Below, in pieces: positions 45,080 through 54,646 of a stretch of DNA of 64,000 nt. Origin of the DNA: JAGPIS01 sp964635545 (GTDB lineage: Bacteria; Bacteroidota; Bacteroidia; Bacteroidales; Marinilabiliaceae); the NCBI GenBank assembly GCA_964635545.1, contig CAZWOA010000001.1, forward strand, positions 1-64,000. Reading direction: 5' to 3'. Positions within the stretch are counted from its first letter, which is position 1, and every line of letters starts with the position of its first letter. The notes beneath the pieces were generated by a model, which did no database searches, had not been told where the DNA came from, and saw nothing but the letters and a program-made list of their open reading frames with translations. The position numbers were made by a program, and so were the translations under genes.

Positions 45080-45649
45080 TTATTTCTTTTTCTTGCCTTT
45101 TGCAGGAGCTGCATTACCAGTGGCAATATCATATTTATCTTGAGCTAAATCAGCACTTGCTTGAGCTGTTTTCAATGCTGCGGCATTGCTCTTTAAGGTC
45201 GATTTACCTTTAGCCACATTTGAATCTCCGGTAGTAAGTTTTTTCTCCGCTGCTTTACCCTCGGCAGTTGCTGCTTTAACATCAGCTTTAAACTGATTCT
45301 CAAGCTCTTTCAAATCAGCCTTTGCTTGTGCAGCTACTGCTCTATCTTTAGAGCCTGTTAGCTTAGCCAATGGTTTTCTCTCTGCGCTGAACTCTTTATT
45401 AATAATTTTAAGCTGTTGTTGAGCAGCCTTAATCTCAACTTTAGCCTCATTTTTCATCTGATTGCCTAAATCAACAAGTGAATCGGCATCGGCACTTTTC
45501 TTTTCTAAAGCAGCAACTTTCTCTTGTGCTTTCTTCAACGACACCTCAAGTTTTGCAATAGCTGCAGCCTTTTTCTCCTCGGCTGATTGACCCGCCACTG
45601 ATAGGGCAACTCCCATCAGAACAACAAAAAATAACGACTTCAATTTCAT
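45080..45649 (-). CDS. Secreted Ala/Lys-rich coiled-coil protein
   Basis: This 189-residue protein has a signal peptide (residues 1-20, ending LSVAGQ) and is then almost wholly charged helix rich in Ala, Lys and Glu (KLEVSLKKAQEKVAALEKKS and similar), ending in GKKKK. The heptad pattern suggests a long coiled coil in the periplasm. It resembles low-complexity Bacteroidota surface or periplasmic proteins but has no recognisable domain. Function unknown. It is a single gene between terminator and apbE. Confidence 0.7.
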   Translation of the reverse strand: MKLKSLFFVVLMGVALSVAGQSAEEKKAAAIAKLEVSLKKAQEKVAALEKKSADADSLVDLGNQMKNEAKVEIKAAQQQLKIINKEFSAERKPLAKLTGSKDRAVAAQAKADLKELENQFKADVKAATAEGKAAEKKLTTGDSNVAKGKSTLKSNAAALKTAQASADLAQDKYDIATGNAAPAKGKKKK

Positions 45650-45748
45650 ATCATTTTAATTTTTAATGTAAACAACGTTTTATACTCTTACGACAAAAGA
45701 GACAAATAAGTTATAAAAAAGATACACTTTCCAGATATCTCTGTTATT

Positions 45749-46759
45749 TTATTTTTCACTCTCTATCTCTTCCTTTATAAAGCTAGCAAAACCGGAACTC
45801 ATGCTTGTTTTAATATTACCCAAACTATCGGCATAAATAAAATAAGCCTCTATGCCCGGTAATGTCTCCACCAATTCTGATGCCTTAGCCAGCCCTACCA
45901 CCATAAGTGAAGTTGACATCCCGTCGGAAGTTAAAGTATTGGGAGCCACCACTGTTGTGCTCAGCAATGTATTATCTACCGGATATCCTGTTTTAGGATT
46001 TATGGTATGCGAATATTTCTGACCATCTTTTACCACAAATTTACGATAGTTACCCGATGTAGATACAGAGCAATCGGTGAGACTAAGTATTATCTGAATC
46101 TCACGTTCAACAGGATTAGCATCATCAATAGGTTTATCTATACCGATGTTCCAGTTACAACCTTTAGGATTCTTACCTTTCATGCGCACTTCACCACCAA
46201 GTTCAACCATATAATTTTCAATACCAAGACTCTCAAGCAATATTCCTGCCACATCAATACCATACCCTTCGGCAAGTGCGCTAGCTTCAAGCATGATACG
46301 GGGATCCGACTTTATTACACGCCCATCATCGGTAATAGAAATTTTACCCATGCCGGTGAATGTGAGCAAGCTATCAACAAGCTGTGGAGTTATATCTTCG
46401 GCATTGGTAAACCCAAATCCCCAAGCATTGGCAAGCGGAGCAATGGTAATATCGAAATACCCATCAGATAGCTCGTTGAACTTAAAAGCCTCTCGAATAA
46501 CATGCGCCAATAACGAATCTGTCTGATCGGTTTCATTACGGTTGATGCGACTTATAAGCGACGATTTATTGTAGGTTGACAGAGACGCGTCATACTCGTT
46601 AAGTCGCTCACGTATGCGCCCGTGCACATCCTGGGTATGCTCATACACAATATGGTATGTGGTGCCAAACATAAAACCCTCATTACGATAATACTTCTTT
46701 TGGGTGCAAGAGCTTAGGAGCATTATAACACCAAAAAACAGAATAGCAATATATCTCAT
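45749..46759 (-). CDS. apbE: FAD:protein FMN transferase (ApbE)
   Basis: In this 336-residue protein a lipoprotein signal peptide (MLLSSC, Cys18) is followed by the ApbE domain: FMFGTTYHIVY at the N-terminus, DITIAPLANAWGFG, YMVELGGEVRMKG and YSHTINPKTGYPVDN. ApbE moves FMN from FAD onto a threonine of target proteins. The targets here should be NqrB and NqrC, whose genes lie just upstream on the same strand. A hairpin terminator separates it from nqrF, so its level may be lower than that of the Nqr subunits. Confidence 0.95.
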   Translation of the reverse strand: MRYIAILFFGVIMLLSSCTQKKYYRNEGFMFGTTYHIVYEHTQDVHGRIRERLNEYDASLSTYNKSSLISRINRNETDQTDSLLAHVIREAFKFNELSDGYFDITIAPLANAWGFGFTNAEDITPQLVDSLLTFTGMGKISITDDGRVIKSDPRIMLEASALAEGYGIDVAGILLESLGIENYMVELGGEVRMKGKNPKGCNWNIGIDKPIDDANPVEREIQIILSLTDCSVSTSGNYRKFVVKDGQKYSHTINPKTGYPVDNTLLSTTVVAPNTLTSDGMSTSLMVVGLAKASELVETLPGIEAYFIYADSLGNIKTSMSSGFASFIKEEIESEK

Positions 46760-46785
46760 CTTTGCGGTAATTTTTCAAACAGATT

Positions 46786-46809
46786 AAAAAAAGCCCCATG
46801 AGGGGCTTT
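46786..46809 (-). terminator. Terminator hairpin between nqrF and apbE
   Basis: AAAGCCCC (46790-46797) and GGGGCTTT (46802-46809) form a perfect 8-bp stem with an ATGA tetraloop. On the minus strand it is followed by seven T's. It lies within ten bases of the nqrF stop codon. Confidence 0.85.
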
Positions 46810-46815
46810 CTATAT

Positions 46816-48075
46816 TTATGAACCGAAATCGTCGAAAGCGACCATCTCTTCAGGTACACCAAGGTTATCAAGCATCTTGGTAACCGCTGCGTTCATCATC
46901 GGAGGTCCGCAAAGGTAATACTCAACATCTTCAGGCTCTTCATGGTTAACAAGATAGTTATCATGAATCACCTGATGGATAAATCCTACAGGGCCATCCC
47001 AGTTATCATCCTTGTGAGGCTCAGAAAGGGCGATTGTGAATTTGAAATTGGGGAACTCCTTCTCAATTGCTCTAAACTGATCTTCGTAGAAAATCTCCTT
47101 ACGCGAACGGGCACCATACCAGAAGGTAACTTTACGGCCAGTTTTAACTGTTTGGAACAGGTGGAAAATATGCGAACGCATAGGAGCCATACCGGCACCA
47201 CCACCAATAAACATCATTTCGCGATTGGTATCTTTAATGAAGAACTCACCATAAGGGCCGGAAATGGTAACCTTATCACCCGGCTTGCGTGAGAAAATAT
47301 ATGATGAACAGATACCCGGATTTACTTTCTGGAAAGAACCAGCAACTCTATCCCATGGTGGGGTTGCAATACGAATATTCAGCATAATAATATTTCCCTC
47401 GGCAGGGTGGTTGGCCATAGAATATGCACGATATGTAGGCTCGGGGTTTTTCATTGTAAGATTGAATATACCAAGCTGTTCCCACTCATCACGCCATTTA
47501 TCGCCAACGGCAATATCCTTGAAATCAACCTCTATTTTAGGTACATCAATTTGGATATAACCACCCGATTTGAAATTAAGAATCTCTCCCTCTGGAAGTT
47601 GAACCACAAACTCTTTAATGAAAGTTGCCACATTATCATTAGATACCACGGTACACTCCCACTTTTTGATGCCTAATACGCTAGGCTCAAGCTCTAGGTT
47701 AATATCCTCTTTCACCTTAATTTGACAGGCAAGTCTCCAGTGTTCGGCTTGCTCTTTACGGCTGAAGAAACCGGTTTCTGTTGGAAGTATCGAACCTCCG
47801 CCATCCTCTACCTGGCAACGGCACATACCGCAAGTACCCTTACCACCACATGCCGATGGCAGGAATATCTTATTCGATTGTAGGTTTTCAAGCAGAGTGC
47901 TTCCGGTTTTTCCTTCAAACTCTATCTCGCCATCATTAATTTTCACCTTCGCCAATCCTGATGGAGATAGCTTGTTTTTGGCATACACCAGCATACCTAC
48001 AAGCAACAGAGTCACCACCAGAAAGATGATAATACTGAAGGTTATGATTGTTGATTGTGTTGCTAAAAATATCAT
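46816..48075 (-). CDS. nqrF: Na+-translocating NADH:quinone reductase subunit F
   Basis: This 419-residue protein has one N-terminal membrane helix, then a 2Fe-2S domain with ACGGKGTCGMCRC and a later LACQIK cysteine. The ferredoxin-reductase-like FAD domain (RAYSMANHP) and NADH domain (GGGAGMAPMRSHI, YYLCGPPMMNAAV) follow. It is the entry point for electrons from NADH. It is the last nqr gene, 24 bases after nqrE. Confidence 0.97.
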   Translation of the reverse strand: MIFLATQSTIITFSIIIFLVVTLLLVGMLVYAKNKLSPSGLAKVKINDGEIEFEGKTGSTLLENLQSNKIFLPSACGGKGTCGMCRCQVEDGGGSILPTETGFFSRKEQAEHWRLACQIKVKEDINLELEPSVLGIKKWECTVVSNDNVATFIKEFVVQLPEGEILNFKSGGYIQIDVPKIEVDFKDIAVGDKWRDEWEQLGIFNLTMKNPEPTYRAYSMANHPAEGNIIMLNIRIATPPWDRVAGSFQKVNPGICSSYIFSRKPGDKVTISGPYGEFFIKDTNREMMFIGGGAGMAPMRSHIFHLFQTVKTGRKVTFWYGARSRKEIFYEDQFRAIEKEFPNFKFTIALSEPHKDDNWDGPVGFIHQVIHDNYLVNHEEPEDVEYYLCGPPMMNAAVTKMLDNLGVPEEMVAFDDFGS

Positions 48076-48099
48076 GTCCTAACTTATTTCTATTTCTGA

Positions 48100-48714
48100 T
48101 TAAAGTTGAATTCCAAGGAAACTCATAAATGCAATAGCCATCAATGATGTAACTATAAATGTTATACCAAGGCCACGTAGCGGAGCAGGCACATCAGAAT
48201 ATTTGAGTTTCTCGCGTATGGCGGCAATACCTACAATGGCAAGCAACCATCCTACACCCGACCCAAACCCGAATACTGTTGCCTCGGCTACTGTTTGATA
48301 ATCGCGCTCCTGCATAAAGAGTGATCCACCAAGAATGGCACAGTTAACAGCAATAAGCGGTAGGAAGATACCTAATTGAGAGTACAATGTAGGAGCAAAC
48401 TTCTCCACAACCATCTCCACCAGCTGAGTCATCGATGCAATAACAGCTATAAACATGATGAAGCTCAAAAAGCTAAGGTCAATATCGGCATAGTTTTCAC
48501 CAAGCCAGGCCAATGCGCCGTCGCTTAACACATACTTGTTGAGCAGATAGTTAACCGGAAGTGTAATGGTTAACACAAACACAACTGCTATTCCAAGTCC
48601 AAATGATGTCTTCACGGTTTTCGACACAGCAAGGTATGAACACATACCAAGGAAGTAGGCGAAAATCATGTTATCGATAAAGATGGACCTGACAAATAAA
48701 CTTAATAATTCCAT
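48100..48714 (-). CDS. nqrE: Na+-translocating NADH:quinone reductase subunit E
   Basis: This 204-residue membrane protein has six hydrophobic helices and is the inverted-topology partner of NqrD. It starts FVRSIFIDNMIFAYFLGMC and carries VNCAILGGSLFM, the cysteine of which matches the shared Fe/FeS ligand of the NqrD-NqrE pair. The order nqrD-nqrE with 18 bases between them is standard. It sits in the inner membrane. Confidence 0.97.
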   Translation of the reverse strand: MELLSLFVRSIFIDNMIFAYFLGMCSYLAVSKTVKTSFGLGIAVVFVLTITLPVNYLLNKYVLSDGALAWLGENYADIDLSFLSFIMFIAVIASMTQLVEMVVEKFAPTLYSQLGIFLPLIAVNCAILGGSLFMQERDYQTVAEATVFGFGSGVGWLLAIVGIAAIREKLKYSDVPAPLRGLGITFIVTSLMAIAFMSFLGIQL

Positions 48715-48731
48715 TTTTTTCCGATTAAAGT

Positions 48732-49391
48732 TTACGATTCTATAAGGTCTTTATTTCTACTGCGCTGCACCCAGATGATAATTGCAATTGTAAGCAGAGC
48801 CATCGGAGGCAGAATCATAAGTCCATTATTAACATATCCTAGGTCGTAGAATACCTGTGGCACTATCTGCACCTCACCTATAACGGGGAAAGTAAGCGTT
48901 CCAACACCCAGAAGCTCCCTGAAGAAAGCAACTATCACAAGTATAATTCCATAACCTAAGCCGTTACCAAAACCGTCGAGAAGCGATGGCCAGGGCTTGT
49001 TACCCAATGCAAAAGCCTCCAAACGACCCATAATGATACAGTTGGTAATGATAAGACCTACGAACACCGACAGCTGCTTACTAACTTCATAAGCATAGGC
49101 TTTCAGTATCTGGTCAACCATAATAACAAGAGCTGCCACCACTACAAGCTGTACAATAATACGGATGCGAGGTGGTATGGTATTTCTAAGAAGTGAAATC
49201 ACCAAGTTAGCAAAACCTGTAACCACGGTCACCGAAATACCCATCACAATGGCAGGCTCAAGTTTTGCAGTTACGGCAAGTGCCGAACAGATACCCAGAA
49301 CAAGAACAGTAACCGGGTTTTGCGACCCCAAAGGATTGGTCAGCAACTTCATATTTTTAGGAGAAAACAGTGTCTCTTTTTCGTTACTCAT
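48732..49391 (-). CDS. nqrD: Na+-translocating NADH:quinone reductase subunit D
   Basis: This 219-residue polytopic membrane protein has LVLGICSALAVTAKLE and IITNCIIMGRLEAFAL, each with a cysteine in the membrane that corresponds to the metal-binding sites shared with NqrE. The C-terminus ends in a short basic loop. The start lies eight bases inside nqrC, so the two are translationally coupled. Confidence 0.97.
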   Translation of the reverse strand: MSNEKETLFSPKNMKLLTNPLGSQNPVTVLVLGICSALAVTAKLEPAIVMGISVTVVTGFANLVISLLRNTIPPRIRIIVQLVVVAALVIMVDQILKAYAYEVSKQLSVFVGLIITNCIIMGRLEAFALGNKPWPSLLDGFGNGLGYGIILVIVAFFRELLGVGTLTFPVIGEVQIVPQVFYDLGYVNNGLMILPPMALLTIAIIIWVQRSRNKDLIES

Positions 49392-50097
49392 CGTTGTTGG
49401 ATTTTAGTTTAAAGAATTCTTGATATCCCTTCATATTATCAAAAAGCATAGACTCCAATCCTTTACTGGTAATAGTACCTCCGGAGATAGCATCAACCTC
49501 TGAGTTGGGGTGTTTACCCCCCTGTCCTGCTTTCTCTACCTTTATAGATACAAACTGCCCATTAGAATCGAAAATTGTCTTGCCCTTGAAATGGCTCTGG
49601 AAAGCGGGGGTATTAATCTCGGCTCCTAAGCCCGGAGTCTCTCCCTGGTGGTCGAAAGTGGCACCAAAAACGGTGTTTTTATCATCATTCAATGATATAT
49701 AACCCCAAATAGGCCCCCATAATCCGGCACCTCTCAAAGGAATAATGTATTTCAAGCCTTCATCTGTCTTACACTCAAAAACTGGGTAAAAACGCTCTGA
49801 GTCGGCTTTCTTAACCTCTCTAGACAAGTCGAGTGAAAAAGCATCAACGCCATCCACCTTATCGCCCTTAGCATTAAGAACATAAGTATTTACAATATGT
49901 TCCACATATTTTGTCTCTGCATTTTCAGCATTACTATCAATATTGATAGACCTAAGCATATCTATCTTCTTTGCTATCTCCACATTCTTGTTCTGAAGAG
50001 GCTTCAGACTCTCTGCCAGAAATGCAAGAAGTGCAGCAACAAGTATTACCATTACCGCTGCATACAGAAACGTATATAATATACCTTGTTTATTCAT
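49384..50097 (-). CDS. nqrC: Na+-translocating NADH:quinone reductase subunit C
   Basis: This 237-residue protein has one N-terminal membrane helix and a periplasmic FMN-binding domain. The flavinylation site reads SGGTIT (S205-T208), with Gly where most have Ala (SGAT). T208 is the predicted FMN-carrying residue. APVG-like motifs and the GLWGPIWGYI segment are typical. It needs ApbE, encoded downstream of nqrF. Confidence 0.96.
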   Translation of the reverse strand: MNKQGILYTFLYAAVMVILVAALLAFLAESLKPLQNKNVEIAKKIDMLRSINIDSNAENAETKYVEHIVNTYVLNAKGDKVDGVDAFSLDLSREVKKADSERFYPVFECKTDEGLKYIIPLRGAGLWGPIWGYISLNDDKNTVFGATFDHQGETPGLGAEINTPAFQSHFKGKTIFDSNGQFVSIKVEKAGQGGKHPNSEVDAISGGTITSKGLESMLFDNMKGYQEFFKLKSNNDE

Positions 50098-50116
50098 TTT
50101 CTGAACCTTTTTTATA

Positions 50117-51286
50117 TTATGCTTTAACTTTTACACGTTTCAATCTGCGTGATATATTGGCCTGCACCACGAAATAGTCTATCAGAGGAGCAAATGTATT
50201 CATCAGCAGTATAGCCAGCATCATGCCCTCGGGATATGCTGGGTTGAATGTACGGATAGTTATTGCGAAGAATCCGATTAGGAATCCATAAATCCATTTG
50301 CCACTCTCGGTGCGTGTGGCCGACACCGGGTCGGTAGCCATAAACACAGCACCAAAAGCAAAACCACCAATCACCAAGTGATACATAGCAGGTATCGACA
50401 TATTTATACTTTCGATATCCAATCCCGACTGAAGCGAGTTATACAGAAGGGCAGTAAGGAAACCACCTCCAAATACCGACAGCATAACTTTCCAGCTTGC
50501 AATGCCTGTGTATAAAAGTATTGCAGCACCAATAAGTATTGCCAATGTTGATGTTTCACCTATCGAACCGGGAACGGCTCCAAGGAAGTTATCCATCCAC
50601 GAGAAGTGCTCAAAATCACCTTGCTTGGCATATACGATAGCAGTAGCACCCGAGAATCCGTCAACCATGCCACCATCAGCCATGCCCGACACCCATACCT
50701 TATCACCCGACATATGGGCTGGATAGGCAAAGAACAGGAAGGCACGAGCCACAAGAGCCGGGTTCCAGATATTCATACCTGTACCACCAAACACCTCTTT
50801 ACCAATAACTACTGCAAATGCGGTAGCAAGAGCCACCATCCACAATGGAATATCGGCAGGGAGAACAAGCGGAATCAAAAGTCCCGACACAAGGAAACCT
50901 TCGTTAACCTCATGACCGCGCATCTGGGCAAATCCAAACTCAATGGATAGACCTACCACATACGACACAACTACGATAGGCAATACTTTAAGCAGACCGA
51001 AGAAAACCTGATCCCAGAAAGTAACTGTTTCACCTATCATATTATAATGGAGGAATCCGGTATTCCACACACCGAACAAAAATGCCGGTAGCAGTGCCAG
51101 AACCACAATAACCATGGTACGCTTCATATCCATGGCGTCACGAACGTGTACCCCACCCTTGCTTGTTGTGTTAGGAACAAACAAAAATGTTTCAAAAGCA
51201 TCGAAAGTAGAGTGAAGTTTCTCAAACTTTCCTCCTTTTTCGAAATTGGGTTTTACGTTATCTAAGAAATTTCTTAACGCTTTCAA
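50117..51286 (-). CDS. nqrB: Na+-translocating NADH:quinone reductase subunit B
   Basis: This 389-residue integral membrane subunit has about ten helices. The flavinylation motif DGFSGATAIVY holds the FMN threonine, and GKEVFGGTGMNIWNPALVAR is a family hallmark. NqrB also binds riboflavin and is central to Na+ movement. The start codon is TTG at 51286, because there is no ATG before the conserved N-terminal LRNFLDNVKPNF. Confidence 0.97.
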   Translation of the reverse strand: MKALRNFLDNVKPNFEKGGKFEKLHSTFDAFETFLFVPNTTSKGGVHVRDAMDMKRTMVIVVLALLPAFLFGVWNTGFLHYNMIGETVTFWDQVFFGLLKVLPIVVVSYVVGLSIEFGFAQMRGHEVNEGFLVSGLLIPLVLPADIPLWMVALATAFAVVIGKEVFGGTGMNIWNPALVARAFLFFAYPAHMSGDKVWVSGMADGGMVDGFSGATAIVYAKQGDFEHFSWMDNFLGAVPGSIGETSTLAILIGAAILLYTGIASWKVMLSVFGGGFLTALLYNSLQSGLDIESINMSIPAMYHLVIGGFAFGAVFMATDPVSATRTESGKWIYGFLIGFFAITIRTFNPAYPEGMMLAILLMNTFAPLIDYFVVQANISRRLKRVKVKA

Positions 51287-51328
51287 GATTATCTTATTTT
51301 TTGTTGATAACTATAGTAACTACTCTAT

Positions 51329-52675
51329 TTAACCTACCTCTTTAATCATTAGGTTGATGCCGTTGCGAAGTATGGTTTGAAGATTCATCTTCGATGTGCT
51401 CACAAATTCGCAAAGAGCCACATCCTCTTCCACAACTTCATAAATACCCAACTGCTCCATTTGGTCGATATCTTTGGCCAAGATAGCTTTAAACAGGAAC
51501 TCGGGCAGAACATCCATTGGCATCACTTTGTCAAGCTCGTTGCTCACAACAAAAGTACGAGGTCCGCCATGAAGATTGGTGTCCAAACGATACTCTTTTT
51601 TGCCGCAAAGCCATGAGAAGAAGGTGCGCGAAGTACTATACTTGCCAAATCCGGGAAGTGCCCAGCCTAGGAACTCATGATGATTACCCTCTGGAATAAC
51701 TGTAAGCTGCGAGTGGTAAAAACCAAGATAACCATCTGCAGTGATGGTACTACCTGTAAGCACGTTACCACTTATCACCCTAACATTATCCGATTCAACA
51801 TTATTTTTCAAAATGTTAGCTACCGAACATCCAAGAATGGTACGCACATACGAAGGTTTTTTAACCTCTGAGCCGGTTACAACCACTATACGCGAAAAGT
51901 CGTGCTCACCCTTGCTAAATAACTTACCTATCGCAATAATCTCTTGCGGCTGAATGGTCCACACTACCTCACCCGCATTTATGGGCGATGTATGGTGAAT
52001 CTGAACACCCACATTACCTGCCGGATGCTTACCACTAAAGGCAGTTACTTCAATTCCTGTAGCTTTGTTAAACGGTTTCGATGATGAATCGGCATGAACT
52101 CCCAGATACACCTTAGGAGCCAACGCTTTCAACACCTCAATGCCGGCCTGAAACTCATCCTCCTGGCCTGTAACGATAAACTCGTAATCAGGTGCCATAG
52201 GAGCTGTATCAAAAGTTGACACAAAAATCGCCTTAGGAGTAACAGTAGGATTAGCAACAACATTATAAGGGCGCTGCTTGAAATAGGGCCATGCACCGGC
52301 TTCAAGAAGCTTGGAAACAACTTGTTCCCTGCTCATCGATTTCACATCGGATTTACCAAAATCCTCATGCTCCATCTTTCCGTCCGACTCAACAACCATC
52401 TCAAGGAGCAAACGACGCTCACCACGGTTAACAGCTTTCAATTCGCCGCTCACAGGTGACACAAACTTAATCTCCGGATGTTGCTTGTCAACAAACAACA
52501 CTGTGCCAGCCTTGACTTTATCGCCTACGCGTGCCATCACTTTTGGTGTTAACCCCTGAAAATCAGTGGGCTTAATGGCAAACAGCTCAGGCAATGCCAC
52601 CTGCGTGTACACCTTTTCGGCAGTACCAACCAGGGGAATGTCAAGACCTCTCTTGATTTTTATTACATTTGACAT
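51329..52675 (-). CDS. nqrA: Na+-translocating NADH:quinone reductase subunit A
   Basis: In this 448-residue soluble subunit the opening IKIKRGLDIPLVGTAEK, a lipoyl-like region near residues 40-90, and the AWPYFKQRPYN and TGSEVKKPSYVRTILG segments match NqrA, which contributes to the quinone site. It is the first gene of the nqrABCDEF operon. About 140 bases of AT-rich DNA separate it from the divergent plug-protein gene, so the operon promoter lies there. Confidence 0.97.
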   Translation of the reverse strand: MSNVIKIKRGLDIPLVGTAEKVYTQVALPELFAIKPTDFQGLTPKVMARVGDKVKAGTVLFVDKQHPEIKFVSPVSGELKAVNRGERRLLLEMVVESDGKMEHEDFGKSDVKSMSREQVVSKLLEAGAWPYFKQRPYNVVANPTVTPKAIFVSTFDTAPMAPDYEFIVTGQEDEFQAGIEVLKALAPKVYLGVHADSSSKPFNKATGIEVTAFSGKHPAGNVGVQIHHTSPINAGEVVWTIQPQEIIAIGKLFSKGEHDFSRIVVVTGSEVKKPSYVRTILGCSVANILKNNVESDNVRVISGNVLTGSTITADGYLGFYHSQLTVIPEGNHHEFLGWALPGFGKYSTSRTFFSWLCGKKEYRLDTNLHGGPRTFVVSNELDKVMPMDVLPEFLFKAILAKDIDQMEQLGIYEVVEEDVALCEFVSTSKMNLQTILRNGINLMIKEVG

Positions 52676-52816
52676 TGTAGAGAATTGGTTTTATTATTTT
52701 TGAACTGTAAAAATACTAATTTTAATCTACTTAGCTCATATATTTTTTGACTTTACACTAAATCTAAATTATTTAATGCAACTTTATATTTATTTTGCAC
52801 AAAAAACATATTTGCT

Positions 52817-54160
52817 ATGCAACTCAATAAATTCTTTGCAAAGAAAACGAAACTGTTAATCATTTCTGAATTTATAACGAAATTTTTCTTCAATAGATTA
52901 ATTTTTATCGTCTCTTTGCTCCTAACCCCACAAATTTATTGCTTTTCTATCTCTTTTCCAGTAGAATATAACAATAATAACATCCACACTGTTCAAATTT
53001 ACAAAAAAGGTTGGCCATTCAGCAACCCAATCATACAATTATCTTCTTCGGATGTGCTTACAGCCTCTTTTGATGAGATTAATGCCGGCGTAAAGGACTA
53101 TTACTACAAATTTGAACTATACGACGCCAACTGGCAGCCATCAATATTGATGGATATGGAGTATATCGATGGTTTTAACCAGTTTCAAATCACTGATTAT
53201 CAATACTCTTTTAATACCACATTCGACTTTGTGCACTACTCAATCGAAATTCCTGCAACCCTGCTCACCCGGTCGGGCAACTACAAAGTAAAAATATACG
53301 ACTCTCCATCCTATGACAACCAAGTGCTTTCAATTCCCTTCTGTGTTTACGAGCCTAAAGTAAACATCATACCCCGGGTAAAATACACATCATCATCGGA
53401 TTATAAAATGATGCAACAGGTCGATTTCGTAATAAAACATCCTCATTTACAAATCACTAACCCACACACCGAAATAAAAACTGTGGTGATTCAAAATGGT
53501 CGAACCGACAATATGATTACAACTCTTAAACCGCTATTTGTGCGACATCAGGAGCTTGTTTACGAGCACTCCAGAACCAACGAGTTCGAAGGAGGCAATG
53601 AGTTTCGCTGGCTCGACATAAGGAGCACCCGCTTCTGGCCTCAAAATATTGAATCTGTGAAATTTTTCGACCCATACTACCACACCACTCTTAGCCCCGA
53701 TGCTTGGGGAGATAGAATAACATATATTTACAGAGAGGATTTCAACGGGAAATATTATATCGAATCAAAAGAGGGCAGCGATGCAAACACCGAGGCCGAT
53801 TATCAGTATGTGCACTTCAGGTTACCTGTGTTGCAGCCTATGAAAGAGGGTGATATATACATACTTGGAGCACTAACCGATTGGCAGTTGAACCGTAACT
53901 CTAAAATGACATACAACAATGATACTCAATGCTACGAAGCAACACTGCTACTGAAACAGGGATTCTATAACTACCAGTATGCACTGCTCCCCCACAAGTC
54001 GAAACAAGCAACTGTGGTACCTCTTGAAAACAGCTTTGCACAAACCGAAAATGAATACATCATAATGGTCTATTACAAAGGGTTTAACGATAGATGCGAC
54101 CAACTGGTAGGGGTTACAATAGCCAACTCGCTTAAAAACACATCAGCATTGCCATATTAA
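52817..54160 (+). CDS. Type IX secretion plug-type protein (DUF5103 family)
   Basis: This 447-residue protein has a long N-terminal basic stretch and a signal peptide (about residues 28-48, ending YCFS). Beta-rich domains follow: VQIYKKGWPFSNPIIQLSSS, ASFDEINAGVKDYYYKFELY and, near the end, DIYILGALTDWQLN, which resembles a glycogen-binding-like E-set fold. The pattern is that of the DUF5103 family, members of which close the SprA translocon of the type IX secretion system. It implies that the organism has T9SS genes elsewhere. Confidence 0.8.
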   Translation: MQLNKFFAKKTKLLIISEFITKFFFNRLIFIVSLLLTPQIYCFSISFPVEYNNNNIHTVQIYKKGWPFSNPIIQLSSSDVLTASFDEINAGVKDYYYKFELYDANWQPSILMDMEYIDGFNQFQITDYQYSFNTTFDFVHYSIEIPATLLTRSGNYKVKIYDSPSYDNQVLSIPFCVYEPKVNIIPRVKYTSSSDYKMMQQVDFVIKHPHLQITNPHTEIKTVVIQNGRTDNMITTLKPLFVRHQELVYEHSRTNEFEGGNEFRWLDIRSTRFWPQNIESVKFFDPYYHTTLSPDAWGDRITYIYREDFNGKYYIESKEGSDANTEADYQYVHFRLPVLQPMKEGDIYILGALTDWQLNRNSKMTYNNDTQCYEATLLLKQGFYNYQYALLPHKSKQATVVPLENSFAQTENEYIIMVYYKGFNDRCDQLVGVTIANSLKNTSALPY

Positions 54161-54256
54161 ACACTATAAACCTTAATATCAGCACAGTATCACCACTTGA
54201 TTAATGTATTCATTCAGAAAAACAACGAATTATTCTGTAATTCAAGGTTTTTATAC

Positions 54257-54264
54257 TATTTTTG
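54257..54264 (+). promoter_or_regulatory. Candidate -7 box of the MerR-Nif3-zinc-ribbon unit
   Basis: TATTTTTG matches TAnnTTTG and lies 21 bases before the MerR gene ATG. No exact -33 TTTG was seen. Confidence 0.4.
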
Positions 54265-54285
54265 CTATAATAAAATCGAATAGCT

Positions 54286-54624
54286 ATGCCTCCATCTGAA
54301 ACAAAAATTGAAAAACTCTACTATACAATTGGTGAAGTTGCCAAGATGTTTGACGTGAACACATCTCTAATCCGCTATTGGGAAAAGGAGTTCGATATTA
54401 TAAAACCTTTTAAAAACAAAAAGGGAAATCGGATGTTTACCCCTAAAGACATTGAGAATTTTCATATCATATATCATCTTGTAAAAGAGAAGGGTATGAC
54501 TTTAAGTGGAGCAAACAAAAAGCTAAAGGAGAACCGCGAGGATACAATTAACAATTTTGAAGTGGTAACAAAACTTACAGATATTCGCAAAATACTTGTT
54601 GACTTGCGCGATAGTCTTGAATAA
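54286..54624 (+). CDS. MerR-family transcriptional regulator
   Basis: This 112-residue protein has an N-terminal winged helix-turn-helix (YTIGEVAKMFDVNTSLIRYWEKEF) followed by the wing and a short coiled coil. There is no C-terminal ligand domain or cysteine metal site, so it is a minimal MerR protein like those found in front of nif3-family genes in Bacteroidota. It is 22 bases upstream of the Nif3 gene. Confidence 0.88.
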   Translation: MPPSETKIEKLYYTIGEVAKMFDVNTSLIRYWEKEFDIIKPFKNKKGNRMFTPKDIENFHIIYHLVKEKGMTLSGANKKLKENREDTINNFEVVTKLTDIRKILVDLRDSLE

Positions 54625-54646
54625 CGAACATTGATTATTTTTTCAG

